From Irineochytrium annulatum (Eukaryota > Chytridiomycota > Chytridiomycetes > Chytridiales > Chytridiaceae): DNA of 64,000 nucleotides. The notes under the pieces are model-generated. The model was not told where the DNA came from. It saw only the letters and a program-made list of their open reading frames with translations, and made no database searches. Positions 26,372 to 34,361 of this stretch are shown here, piece after piece (within the stretch, counting starts at the first letter, position 1; every line of letters begins with the position of its first letter). The position numbers were made by a program, and so were the translations under genes. The stretch covers positions 88,466 to 152,465 of the forward strand of contig JADGJL010000011.1 of the NCBI GenBank assembly GCA_027600665.1, read 5' to 3'.

Positions 26372-26405
26372 GACCGACAGGCTTCGGGAGAGTGGTCTTT
26401 TTTTT
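26372..26405 (+). terminator. Terminator after HTH gene
   Basis: GACC-g-AC (26372) pairs with GT-GGTC (ending 26397) with one bulge, followed by eight T. The next gene's ribosome site lies only a few bases beyond. Confidence 0.6.
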
Positions 26406-26424
26406 ATCGGAAAGGGGACAGAAC

Positions 26425-26985
26425 GTGCTGAAGAAAGTGTCAGACTGGTTCTATCAGAGGGTAAACTGGTTTTGGGTTGTAGCTGCGGTTGTTGTATTTG
26501 CCTGCTTTATTGCATTTATACTGCCTTGGCAGGCGGCAAAGTCGGAGGAAGCCACAGGTGGCGGGCAGTCCCCGGATTCCTCTTTTTTGTACACGGCGGA
26601 TGATCTATATCAGATGGCTGAGCAGTATGGTGAAGCAGGGCGGAGCGCCTATATCCATGCACGGTTCACATTTGACCTCATATGGCCGTTGGCCTATCTG
26701 TTCTTATTGGTCGTTCTGTTATCCGTACTCTATCGTGTGCTTCCGGTAAAGAGTCGCTGGCGCTGGGTGAATCTCATTCCAGTCTTAGGTTGGGCTATGG
26801 ACATGTTTGAAAATGTAGGTGCATCCCTGATCATGTATCGTTATCCTGAACGTACGCCTGTGGTTGCTGAACTCACTCCGATATTTACCTTGTTGAAATG
26901 GTGTCTGATCTATGCCAGTTTTGCAGCACTGGTTCCGGGTGTTCTGATCCGTGTTCTCTACTATATACGCAAGCGAAAGAACTAG
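26425..26985 (+). CDS. Integral membrane protein, unknown function
   Basis: A 186-residue protein with four predicted transmembrane segments (about residues 14-32, 85-106, 113-131 and 155-177) and a basic C-terminus RKRKN. A conserved-looking stretch lies around GWAMDMFENVGAS. I do not recognise a characterised family. GTG 26425 was chosen because AAAGGGGA lies seven bases upstream; an earlier GTG at 26392 would lie inside the terminator hairpin. It is a single gene between two regulatory gaps. Confidence 0.7.
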   Translation: MLKKVSDWFYQRVNWFWVVAAVVVFACFIAFILPWQAAKSEEATGGGQSPDSSFLYTADDLYQMAEQYGEAGRSAYIHARFTFDLIWPLAYLFLLVVLLSVLYRVLPVKSRWRWVNLIPVLGWAMDMFENVGASLIMYRYPERTPVVAELTPIFTLLKWCLIYASFAALVPGVLIRVLYYIRKRKN

Positions 26986-27152
26986 TGGAGAGAGGGATGG
27001 ATTAAGAATATGTTGGTAACCCTAATCGTGTAAAAGTCGCCAGAGATGAGTGCAGAAATATACGCTTGTCAAAGGACAACCTGTTCATATATACTCATGT
27101 CGCAAGTGGCGTGAATTGTATAATTACATGAGCCCAAGGAGATGAAGAACGC

Positions 27153-27581
27153 ATGTCGATCAGCTTGAATGTGTATGTGATAACAGACGGTAATGGACGT
27201 GAAGCGGTAGATTTTTATCAAAAGGCATTTGGAGCGGAAGTGCTCGCACTTCAAACATTTGGTGACGGTCCATCTGACCCGAATCATCCCATCCCGCCAG
27301 AAGCGAAAGACCGTATTATGCATGCTTCTTTGCAGATTGGCAGCTCGGTATTAATGTTGTCTGACACATTTCCAGGCATGCCGTACACTATAGGTAATCA
27401 TGTTAGTATTACTGTGAACACGGATACTGTGGATGAAGCCAAAGCTATTTTCAGCCAACTGGAAGATGGCGGCGTAGTGGAAATGGCGATACAAGAGACG
27501 TTCTGGAGTCCAGCCTACGGCACGGTTGTCGACAAATTCGGCGTACATTTTCAAGTCAGTGCTAAACCGGGACAAGCTTAA
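27153..27581 (+). CDS. VOC family protein, PhnB-like
   Basis: A 142-residue protein of the glyoxalase/bleomycin-resistance (VOC) superfamily, PhnB-like subgroup. It starts with SLNVYVITDGNGREAVDFYQ and carries YQKAFGAEVL, then the second beta-alpha-beta module ending SPAYGTVVDKFGVHF. PhnB-like proteins lack a firmly known reaction; related ones are metal-dependent isomerases, dioxygenases or drug-binding proteins. ATG 27153 has CCAAGGAGATGA upstream. A TATAAT box at 27119-27124 is a possible -10, with no good -35. A terminator follows. Confidence 0.88.
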   Translation: MSISLNVYVITDGNGREAVDFYQKAFGAEVLALQTFGDGPSDPNHPIPPEAKDRIMHASLQIGSSVLMLSDTFPGMPYTIGNHVSITVNTDTVDEAKAIFSQLEDGGVVEMAIQETFWSPAYGTVVDKFGVHFQVSAKPGQA

Positions 27582-27616
27582 GGGCGTACTCTTCGCTAAT
27601 AAAGCCTACAAACGGC

Positions 27617-27659
27617 AAAACCTCCGCGATCTGCTTTGAGCAGTTCTGGAGGTTTTTTT
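27617..27659. terminator. Bidirectional terminator between convergent genes
   Basis: AAAACCTCC and CTGC pair with GCAG and GGAGGTTTT around a short loop; T runs on one strand and A runs on the other let it serve both the VOC gene and the - strand gene ending at 27683. Confidence 0.85.
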
Positions 27660-27682
27660 GTTTTTCCCTATACGGCGTGGGA

Positions 27683-28540
27683 TTACCCTTCCTTCTGAAT
27701 CTTGGAAGGGTTGTTGATTTTATAGGGAACCGGGTTACGTGTCAGCTTTTTCTTGATGATTTTGGCTTCAAACGTGATAACGTCTCCCACTTCGAGTTCT
27801 TGTTTCTTAACGGTGGCACTGTGGCTCGACCAGGCTTCCCCAACGTCAATGACGTCTGGCTCCGTGATGGTAACTGCTTCATAGATGATGACTTCATCGT
27901 CATTGTCAGAGAAGTGATTCGGCACAGTGGTGAATTCTTTGACAACGGCGCTCATCTTCACTTTGCCTTCTGGCAGATCAATCTTAACGGTCTTGGCCTT
28001 GCTCGCTGTTTTGGTCTTGGGTTTGGCTTCACCGGATGCCCCGGACTGAGGTCCAACATACGCTTCTACTAATCCATCCGGATCACCCTTCATCCCCGAG
28101 GAGAAATCATCGGTGTCCGTGTCGTCCGAATCATCCAGATTAGCCGGAATTTCATCCGGGTTAACCAGCATATCTTCTGGAGTTGGCGTAACATCAGCAG
28201 AGACTGGTGCGATTGTATCCGAAGTTGACGATTCTGTGCTGCGATCTGGCCCCGCAGTACTTACGCTTCTGGCGCTGTAACTGGACGCTTGCATTTCCTT
28301 TAGATACGACGGGTGAATGCAATGTTTTTGTCCATTATCCAGTTGAATGACGGCTGCCATGTGATCAACATATCCAATGATGGTGCACGGCATATTTAAT
28401 CCGTTTCCTTTATAATAGAACGTTTTGAGTTTGGTTGCTTTACCGGAAAGCAGGCCCCACTCCTGACATTTCTCAATCAGTTCATCTTCATTATCCAGCG
28501 TGATAAAATCCTGTGGTTCAATCATAAACGCGTATGTCAT
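27683..28540 (-). CDS. Acidic two-domain protein of unknown function
   Basis: A 285-residue protein I do not recognise. The N-terminal ~85 residues form a compact domain (PQDFITLDNEDELIEKC, then YYKGNGLNMPC and GQKHCIHPSYL). A long Ser/Thr/Asp-rich, low-complexity linker follows (about residues 90-190), then a second folded segment with repeated beta strands (VIIYEAVTITEPDVIDVGEAW). It has no signal peptide. I prefer the start at 28540, which has GGAAGGGCGG about nine bases upstream; a longer form from 28588 adds 16 residues and has only GGAAACG before it. It is transcribed convergently with the VOC gene and divergently from ytxJ. Confidence 0.7.
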   Translation of the reverse strand: MTYAFMIEPQDFITLDNEDELIEKCQEWGLLSGKATKLKTFYYKGNGLNMPCTIIGYVDHMAAVIQLDNGQKHCIHPSYLKEMQASSYSARSVSTAGPDRSTESSTSDTIAPVSADVTPTPEDMLVNPDEIPANLDDSDDTDTDDFSSGMKGDPDGLVEAYVGPQSGASGEAKPKTKTASKAKTVKIDLPEGKVKMSAVVKEFTTVPNHFSDNDDEVIIYEAVTITEPDVIDVGEAWSSHSATVKKQELEVGDVITFEAKIIKKKLTRNPVPYKINNPSKIQKEG

Positions 28541-28689
28541 ATGGAATTTCCGCCCTTCCAATCCATTCTTCATGTTCATCGTTTCCAAATTACAACCAGT
28601 GTATCACAAATGAGCATTTTGCTTAAATCCAATCACTGAAATCTGTACCTCAGAGACGAAGATTATCTACGCCTGCTCACAGAGGCCTA

Positions 28690-28698
28690 TGCTATAAT
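28690..28698 (+). promoter_or_regulatory. Extended -10 promoter for ytxJ
   Basis: TGCTATAAT is a perfect extended -10 element 65 bases before the ytxJ start. No convincing -35 box precedes it, as is usual for this promoter type. Confidence 0.5.
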
Positions 28699-28763
28699 TT
28701 GATCAGAATGTAAGGTGGGAAGGTATAGCCTTGATATACATATTTCGTGAAGGGAAGATCTGT

Positions 28764-29303
28764 ATGGATAAAAAGGTAAATCATCAAGCCGTATGGCTTG
28801 CTATAGGTGTTGCCCTGGGAGTCAGCATTGGTACGGCTACACAGCAACTTGGACTTGGGATTGCTTTTGGCTTGGCGCTTGGCATTGTCATTGGTTCGGT
28901 GGTTAGCAAACGTGTGGGTTCGGACCAGGAAGATATGCTCAGCGAACATGTTCGAGAATTGCACAAACCGGGTGATTGGCAAGAGGCCCTTCAACGCTCG
29001 CAGGATCATCCGGTTCTTATCCTGAAGCACAGCACAACGTGTCCGATAAGTGCGAGAGCGTACAGAGAATTTATCGCGTTTGTAGGCACCAATGCGTCAG
29101 ATCCCAAACATCCCATGGATTACCGCATCGTCAAAGTGATTGAAAATCGCTCTTTGTCCCGCCATATTGCGGAAGAGACAGAGATTCACCATGAGTCACC
29201 ACAGGTGCTTCTGCTCGATCAGGGGCAAGTTGTTAAACATACATCCCATGGCAAAATCACGAAAAAGAGATTATTGCAGTGGGCACAGCATCCGTTTGGA
29301 TAA
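28764..29303 (+). CDS. ytxJ: Membrane-anchored YtxJ-like bacillithiol-linked redox protein
   Basis: A 179-residue protein. The C-terminal ~115 residues match YtxJ (DUF2847), a thioredoxin-fold monothiol protein of bacillithiol-using bacteria, with the active Cys C93 in HSTTCPIS and the ESPQVLLL cis-Pro strand. The N-terminal ~50 residues are two glycine-rich hydrophobic segments (GVALGVSIG and GLALGIVIG) that should anchor it in the membrane; ordinary YtxJ proteins are about 108 residues and soluble. ATG 28764 has AAGGGAAG eight bases upstream. The role is probably reduction of bacillithiol-protein mixed disulfides at the membrane; this is inferred. Confidence 0.85.
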   Translation: MDKKVNHQAVWLAIGVALGVSIGTATQQLGLGIAFGLALGIVIGSVVSKRVGSDQEDMLSEHVRELHKPGDWQEALQRSQDHPVLILKHSTTCPISARAYREFIAFVGTNASDPKHPMDYRIVKVIENRSLSRHIAEETEIHHESPQVLLLDQGQVVKHTSHGKITKKRLLQWAQHPFG

Positions 29304-29316
29304 ATAGATACCCTTC

Positions 29317-29365
29317 AAAGACCCGTTCTTTTCAGCCCATAGCTGAGAAGTGCGGGTCTTTTTTT
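29317..29365 (+). terminator. Rho-independent terminator
   Basis: A long stem (AAAGACCCG with CGGGTCTTT plus an inner CTTTTCAGC/GCTGAGAAG) precedes a T run, 14 bases after the ytxJ stop. Confidence 0.85.
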
Positions 29366-29478
29366 ACGCTTTTTTTACACCTGTGAAGGCAATTCTTTAC
29401 CCCTTTTTTACAGCGTTTCATATTACGATTTTACATGTAGCAGGTGCAGAGAACGGTAGAGAGAGGGAGGGAGGGCGC

Positions 29479-29565
29479 ATGGTGAATGATGCCACGATGA
29501 TTGGATTGGTTGTGCTGCTGTTTGCGGTGTTCTGGGGATTTGTGAAATTCTGTGAAAAGGCTTGA
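29479..29565 (+). CDS. 28-residue membrane peptide ahead of kdpF
   Basis: A short frame MVNDATMIGLVVLLF... with one hydrophobic helix and a C-terminal KFCEKA. GGGAGGGAGGG lies directly upstream, a strong ribosome site. It ends 19 bases before kdpF and has the same layout (short lead, one membrane span, charged tail), so it is probably a second KdpF-like small subunit or an accessory peptide of the pump. No family is recognised; the call rests on the ribosome site, hydrophobicity and position. Confidence 0.6.
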   Translation: MVNDATMIGLVVLLFAVFWGFVKFCEKA

Positions 29566-29584
29566 GGGTAGAGGGGGGAACGGA

Positions 29585-29662
29585 ATGATTGCCATCGGCA
29601 TAATTGTGCTCGCACTGGTGATGTATCTCGGTTATGTGCTGGTGAAGCCAGAGAAATTCTGA
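29585..29662 (+). CDS. kdpF: KdpF, small subunit of the Kdp potassium pump
   Basis: A 25-residue peptide, one membrane helix ending VLVKPEKF, typical of KdpF (the family usually ends with a charged stretch like NAEKF/NAEAF). KdpF stabilises the KdpABC complex. GGGGGGAACGG precedes ATG 29585 and kdpA starts 58 bases after the stop. Confidence 0.85.
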   Translation: MIAIGIIVLALVMYLGYVLVKPEKF

Positions 29663-29720
29663 TGCTGACACTGTACGTAATGCGGAACAAGGGAACGTCG
29701 AATAGGGAGGAAATGCGGAT

Positions 29721-31400
29721 ATGGGTATCGGTGTAGTGCAAGTAGCGGTAACGCTGCTGATCATCCTGCTGCTGGTGAAGCCGGTGGGAAAATATGTAGT
29801 AAACGTGTTCGATGGACAGCGAACGGGAATGGATCAGTTTTTTGGCCGGCCGGAGCGATTGCTCTATCGCGTGATGGGGGTACGGGAGAATGAGTCCATG
29901 GGGTGGAAAAAGTACCTCACGGCCGTTCTCCTCTCCAACTTCGTAATGTTGGTGTTGATGTTTCTAGTACTGCGACTGCAAAAATATTTACCGCTCAATC
30001 CGGATGGGATTGACAATATGCCAGCGGCGCAGGCATTTAATACAGCCGTTTCGTTCATGACCAATACGAACTGGCAGTCTTATACGGGCGAGAACGCCCT
30101 GTCGTACCTGTCACAGATGCTGGCCGTGACATTCCCGATGTTTACGTCGGCAGCGACGGGATTCGCGGTAGCCATTGCGTTCATTCGCGGGCTGGTAGGC
30201 CGCCGGGATGAACTGGGGAACTTTTACGTCGACCTTGTACGGTCGATTACACGTATTTTTTTACCGCTGAGCTTCATCGTGGCCCTGTTCCTCGTGTTCC
30301 AGGGTGTGCCTCAGACGCTTGCGGGAGCGGTGAACGCCACCACGCTGGAAGGCGCCCAGCAGACGATTACACGTGGACTGGTCGCCTCACTGGAGTCGAT
30401 CAAACACATTGGCACCAACGGTGGTGGCTGGTTTGGAACCAATGCTGCGCATCCCTTCGAGAATCCAACGGCCCTGAGCAATTTGGTGCATATCGTCTGC
30501 ATGATGCTGTTGCCAACTGCGTTAGTCTACGCCTTCGGCTTGATGGTCAATAACCGGAAGCAGGGTTGGGCCTTGTTCGCAGCAATGAGTTTTCTTTTCC
30601 TTGTGATGTTGACCACGGTATTTGTCTCCGAATATCGCGGTGTGCCTGCGCTGGATGCAGCAGGTCTGCAGGGCAATATGGAAGGGAAAGAGGTCAGGTT
30701 CGGCATACCCGAGTCTGCTTTATTTACGGCAGTAACGACAGCGGCTACTACAGGTTCAGTCAACAATATGCACGAATCGCTTACCCCGCTTGGAGGTCTG
30801 GTGTCACTCGCCCAGATGATGCTTAATAACGTGTTTGGCGGCAAAGGGGTAGGGCTGATCAACGGACTGTTGTACGTGATTCTAGCTGTGTTTATCTGTG
30901 GATTAATGGTGGGGCGTACACCGGAGTTCCTAGGCAAAAAAATCGAGGGCAAAGAAGTGAAACTCGCATCCATCGCCTTGCTCATTCATCCTTTGATTAT
31001 TCTTGCGCCAACGGCACTCGCACTTATGCGGCCTGAAGCTATTGCGTCCATCTCGAACGGGGGCATGCATGGCCTGACCGAAGTTCTCTATGCTTTTGCC
31101 TCGGGTGCAGCCAATAATGGATCGGCCTTTGCCGGACTGAATGCCAATACAGACTTTTACAACATCGCGATTGGTATCGTTATGTTGCTGGGAAGGTACG
31201 TTTCGATGATCGCCATGCTCGCTATCGCGGGTTCACTTGCTGTGAAACGGGTTGTACCTGTAACCACAGGTACCTTGCGGACACACACACCTCTCTTTGC
31301 TGGCATTCTGGTTATGATGATCGTTGTTGTCGGCGCACTTACGTTCTTCCCTTCGCTTGCTCTTGGACCGATTGCAGAGCATCTGGCGATGATTCAATGA
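29721..31400 (+). CDS. kdpA: KdpA, potassium channel-like subunit of Kdp ATPase
   Basis: A 559-residue membrane protein with about ten transmembrane helices. The four pore loops typical of KdpA are seen, including SFMTNTNWQSY near residue 111, GTNGGGWFGTNAAHPFENP near 232, and later AATTGSVNNMHESL and ASGAANNGSAF. These form the K+ selectivity filter. Length matches the family (about 557). GGGAGGAAATG... gives the ribosome site before ATG 29721. The Kdp complex is a high-affinity, K+-starvation-induced pump; in the operon it precedes kdpB and kdpC. Confidence 0.98.
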   Translation: MGIGVVQVAVTLLIILLLVKPVGKYVVNVFDGQRTGMDQFFGRPERLLYRVMGVRENESMGWKKYLTAVLLSNFVMLVLMFLVLRLQKYLPLNPDGIDNMPAAQAFNTAVSFMTNTNWQSYTGENALSYLSQMLAVTFPMFTSAATGFAVAIAFIRGLVGRRDELGNFYVDLVRSITRIFLPLSFIVALFLVFQGVPQTLAGAVNATTLEGAQQTITRGLVASLESIKHIGTNGGGWFGTNAAHPFENPTALSNLVHIVCMMLLPTALVYAFGLMVNNRKQGWALFAAMSFLFLVMLTTVFVSEYRGVPALDAAGLQGNMEGKEVRFGIPESALFTAVTTAATTGSVNNMHESLTPLGGLVSLAQMMLNNVFGGKGVGLINGLLYVILAVFICGLMVGRTPEFLGKKIEGKEVKLASIALLIHPLIILAPTALALMRPEAIASISNGGMHGLTEVLYAFASGAANNGSAFAGLNANTDFYNIAIGIVMLLGRYVSMIAMLAIAGSLAVKRVVPVTTGTLRTHTPLFAGILVMMIVVVGALTFFPSLALGPIAEHLAMIQ

Positions 31401-31467
31401 GGGATGTGACAGGGGGACTACAGAGGAATTGGTGTAAGGACGTAATGTATGGAGGTGGCAATGTACG

Positions 31468-33609
31468 ATGAATGCAGTCGAACGAAAGAAGGAACAGACG
31501 ATGCAACACATGGATACAGAAATGTTTAGAACGAAGGGCAATGAGCCGGATAACAATCGCGGTCATATTCAACATGATCCCGGATCGAAACGGTCGTTAA
31601 GCAAAGATATGATACTTCAGGCTTCACGGGATGCGTTCAAGAAGCTTAATCCAGTGGTCATGATCAAAAACCCGGTTATGTTCATTGTCGAGGTAGGTAC
31701 ATTCATTACGCTCTTGTTATGCATCAATCCCGATCTGTTCACCGCATCCGAAGCGGGGCGCGGTTACAATATCGCCGTATTTTCCATTTTGCTGTTCACA
31801 CTGCTGTTCGCCAACTTCGCGGAGGCACTAGCTGAAGGTAGAGGTAAAGCGCAGGCGGATACGTTACGCAAGACGAAGTCGGACACCATGGCCAATCTGG
31901 TACAGAAGGATGGAACCATCCGACACGTGTTTTCGACCCAATTGAAAAAAGGAGATATGGTACGTGTGGAAGTTGGTGAACTGATCCCGACGGACGGTGA
32001 GATTATGGAGGGCTTGGCCTCTATTGATGAATCGGCTATTACGGGAGAATCTGCCCCGGTTATCAAGGAAGCAGGAGGCGATTTCTCTTCGGTTACCGGA
32101 GGTACTCGCGTCGTATCGGATTACATCGTCATGCGTGTTCAGACCGATCCGGGGGAGTCATTCCTTGACCGGATGATCTCTCTGGTTGAGGGTGCACAGC
32201 GCCAGAAAACACCTAATGAAATCGCGCTGACAACCCTGCTCGCCGTATTAACCCTGATCTTTCTGATCGTCATTCTGACAATGGTTCCGATGGCGAATTA
32301 CTTGGGTATTCGACTGGATCTGGCGACCCTGATCGCATTGCTCGTCTGCTTGATCCCCACCACCATTGGTGGATTACTGTCTGCTATTGGTATTGCCGGT
32401 ATGGACCGTGTTACGCAGTTCAATGTGCTCGCCATGTCGGGTAAAGCGGTGGAAGCAGCCGGGGATATCGACACATTGATTCTGGACAAAACGGGGACGA
32501 TCACATACGGAAACCGCATGGCATCTGAGTTTATTCCCGTTCAGGGCATTACTTCGTCAGAGATGACGCAAGCTGCTTTACAGGCTTCTGTGCGAGATGA
32601 GACCCCGGAAGGGCGTTCTGTTGTAGAACTGGCAGGCAAACAAGGCCAAAGCTGGCCTGAGACGGAGTATGCACATGCAGAAAATGTGGAATTCACGGCA
32701 GAGACCCGGATGTCCGGTCTCAATCTGAGTAGCGGAATGAAGATCCGCAAAGGTGCGGTGGATGCGATCAAAAGATATATTGCTTCCGAAGGAGGCCGTA
32801 TACCGGGGGATCTGGATGAGATCGCAAATCGAATTGCAAAGGCTGGGGGTACGCCGCTTGCTGTAGCTATCGATGAACATATCTACGGTGTGATCTATCT
32901 GAAAGACACTGTGAAGCCAGGGCTGAAAGAGAAGTTCGCTGAGATGCGCGCCATGGGCATCAAGACCATTATGTGTACAGGCGACAATCCGCTCACCGCA
33001 GCGACCATCGCGCTAGAAGCGGGCGTGGATGATTTTATTGCCGAAGCGAAGCCCGAGGATAAGATTGCGGCGATCAAAAAAGAGCAGCAGGAGGGCAAAC
33101 TCGTCGCCATGACGGGCGACGGTACCAACGATGCTCCTGCTCTGGCGCAGGCCGATGTGGGCCTGGCGATGAATTCGGGCACCATGGCGGCCAAGGAAGC
33201 GGCCAACATGATTGACTTGGACTCTGACCCGACCAAGCTATTGTCGGTCGTCTCCATTGGCAAGCAGCTGCTGATTACACGCGGTGCGCTCACAACCTTT
33301 TCGATATCCAATGATATCGCGAAATATTTTGCCATCATCCCAGCCATGTTTATTCTCGCCATGCCGCAGCTTCAGGCACTGAATATTATGAATCTGGCTT
33401 CACCGCAGTCTGCGATCCTGTCGGCGCTCATCTTCAACGCCATTATCATCCCGCTACTCATTCCTATCGCAATGAGAGGGGTCAAGTATCGGGCGATGTC
33501 AGCGGAACGGCTGCTTGGTCGCAATGTGTTCATCTATGGTGTAGGTGGTGTGATTGTACCTTTTATCGGCATTAAGCTCATTGATATGGTTCTGTCGGGG
33601 ATTCTTTGA
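31468..33609 (+). CDS. kdpB: KdpB, ATP-hydrolysing subunit of Kdp ATPase
   Basis: A 713-residue P-type ATPase subunit. The actuator motif AITGESAPV, phosphorylation site D340 in DKTGT, nucleotide-domain motifs, and the hinge [12 protein letters not shown] are all intact. KdpB couples ATP hydrolysis to K+ movement through KdpA. The N-terminus has an extra ~35 polar residues before the family core, somewhat longer than usual. ATG 31468 follows TGGAGGTGG. The last TM helices end [12 protein letters not shown] as usual. Spacing to kdpC is about 100 bases. Confidence 0.98.
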   Translation: MNAVERKKEQTMQHMDTEMFRTKGNEPDNNRGHIQHDPGSKRSLSKDMILQASRDAFKKLNPVVMIKNPVMFIVEVGTFITLLLCINPDLFTASEAGRGYNIAVFSILLFTLLFANFAEALAEGRGKAQADTLRKTKSDTMANLVQKDGTIRHVFSTQLKKGDMVRVEVGELIPTDGEIMEGLASIDESAITGESAPVIKEAGGDFSSVTGGTRVVSDYIVMRVQTDPGESFLDRMISLVEGAQRQKTPNEIALTTLLAVLTLIFLIVILTMVPMANYLGIRLDLATLIALLVCLIPTTIGGLLSAIGIAGMDRVTQFNVLAMSGKAVEAAGDIDTLILDKTGTITYGNRMASEFIPVQGITSSEMTQAALQASVRDETPEGRSVVELAGKQGQSWPETEYAHAENVEFTAETRMSGLNLSSGMKIRKGAVDAIKRYIASEGGRIPGDLDEIANRIAKAGGTPLAVAIDEHIYGVIYLKDTVKPGLKEKFAEMRAMGIKTIMCTGDNPLTAATIALEAGVDDFIAEAKPEDKIAAIKKEQQEGKLVAMTGDGTNDAPALAQADVGLAMNSGTMAAKEAANMIDLDSDPTKLLSVVSIGKQLLITRGALTTFSISNDIAKYFAIIPAMFILAMPQLQALNIMNLASPQSAILSALIFNAIIIPLLIPIAMRGVKYRAMSAERLLGRNVFIYGVGGVIVPFIGIKLIDMVLSGIL

Positions 33610-33708
33610 GAAAACGATGTGATCTTGAAACCCTGAACTAAAGAGTGATACACCGCAACGCTTATCAACATTATTCTTTTATCCTAATGAATTCAGGAAG
33701 TGATTTGT

Positions 33709-34269
33709 ATGAACATGTTCTTACCCGCCGTACGGCTATCCGTCGTGCTGATGGTGATCTGCGGTCTAATCTACCCGCTTGTAACGACTGGCGTAGCCCA
33801 ACTTCTCTTCCCTGCGCAGGCGAATGGCAGTCTGATTACGCAAAATGAGAAAATTATCGGCTCGTCACTGCTGGCGCAGGAAATCCAATCGCCGGGGCTG
33901 TTCCAGCCCCGGGCATCGAATGCCGGTTATGACCCAACGGCTTCAGCCGGTTCGAATCGTGCCGTAGCTTCAGAGGAGTATATTAGCGAGATGAAGGAAA
34001 AGATGGCTAAGCTTCAGCAGGAAAACCCCGGATTAAAGCAAATTCCTGCTGATCTCGTGACGGTTTCAGGCTCTGGACTTGATCCGGATCTCTCTCCCGA
34101 AGCCGCTGAGGCACAGATCCCGCGTATTAGCGAAGCTACTGGGCTTAGTGAACAGCAGCTTGTACAACTTGTACATGAGTATACGGAAGGCCGTCAGATG
34201 GGTATATTTGGGGAACCTCGTGTGAATGTAACGGCTCTGAATCTGGCGCTGACAGCCGAACTGAACTAA
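33709..34269 (+). CDS. kdpC: KdpC, accessory subunit of Kdp ATPase
   Basis: A 186-residue protein with one N-terminal transmembrane helix (about residues 7-29, with the GLIYPLVTTGVAQ motif) and an outer domain carrying FQPRASNAGYDPTASAGSN, the conserved KdpC segment. The end LVHEYTEGRQMGIFGEPRVNV is typical. KdpC stabilises the complex and helps nucleotide binding by KdpB. ATG 33709 follows AGGAAGTG; the TTG at 33700 overlaps that site. A terminator follows, so the regulator genes form a separate transcript or depend on read-through. Confidence 0.97.
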   Translation: MNMFLPAVRLSVVLMVICGLIYPLVTTGVAQLLFPAQANGSLITQNEKIIGSSLLAQEIQSPGLFQPRASNAGYDPTASAGSNRAVASEEYISEMKEKMAKLQQENPGLKQIPADLVTVSGSGLDPDLSPEAAEAQIPRISEATGLSEQQLVQLVHEYTEGRQMGIFGEPRVNVTALNLALTAELN

Positions 34270-34283
34270 CGAGTTAACATATT

Positions 34284-34328
34284 AGCCTGCTCACGACATA
34301 TCGTGAGGGGCTTTCTCCGTTTTTTTTA
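34284..34328 (+). terminator. Terminator between kdpC and the KdpD-like sensor gene
   Basis: AGCC..CTCACGA pairs with TCGTGAG.GGCT, followed after seven bases by eight T. It separates pump genes from regulator genes. Confidence 0.75.
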
Positions 34329-34361
34329 ATCCTATTATAAAGGGAAGGGGAAGAGAGACGG

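Noticed and set aside
26370..26603. 77-codon frame overlapping the membrane protein gene
   Set aside because: It begins in the terminator hairpin and overlaps a better supported frame with clear transmembrane segments.
29350..29478. Longer N-terminus for the small peptide before kdpF
   Set aside because: It would begin inside the terminator T run; the strong ribosome site favours the start at 29479.
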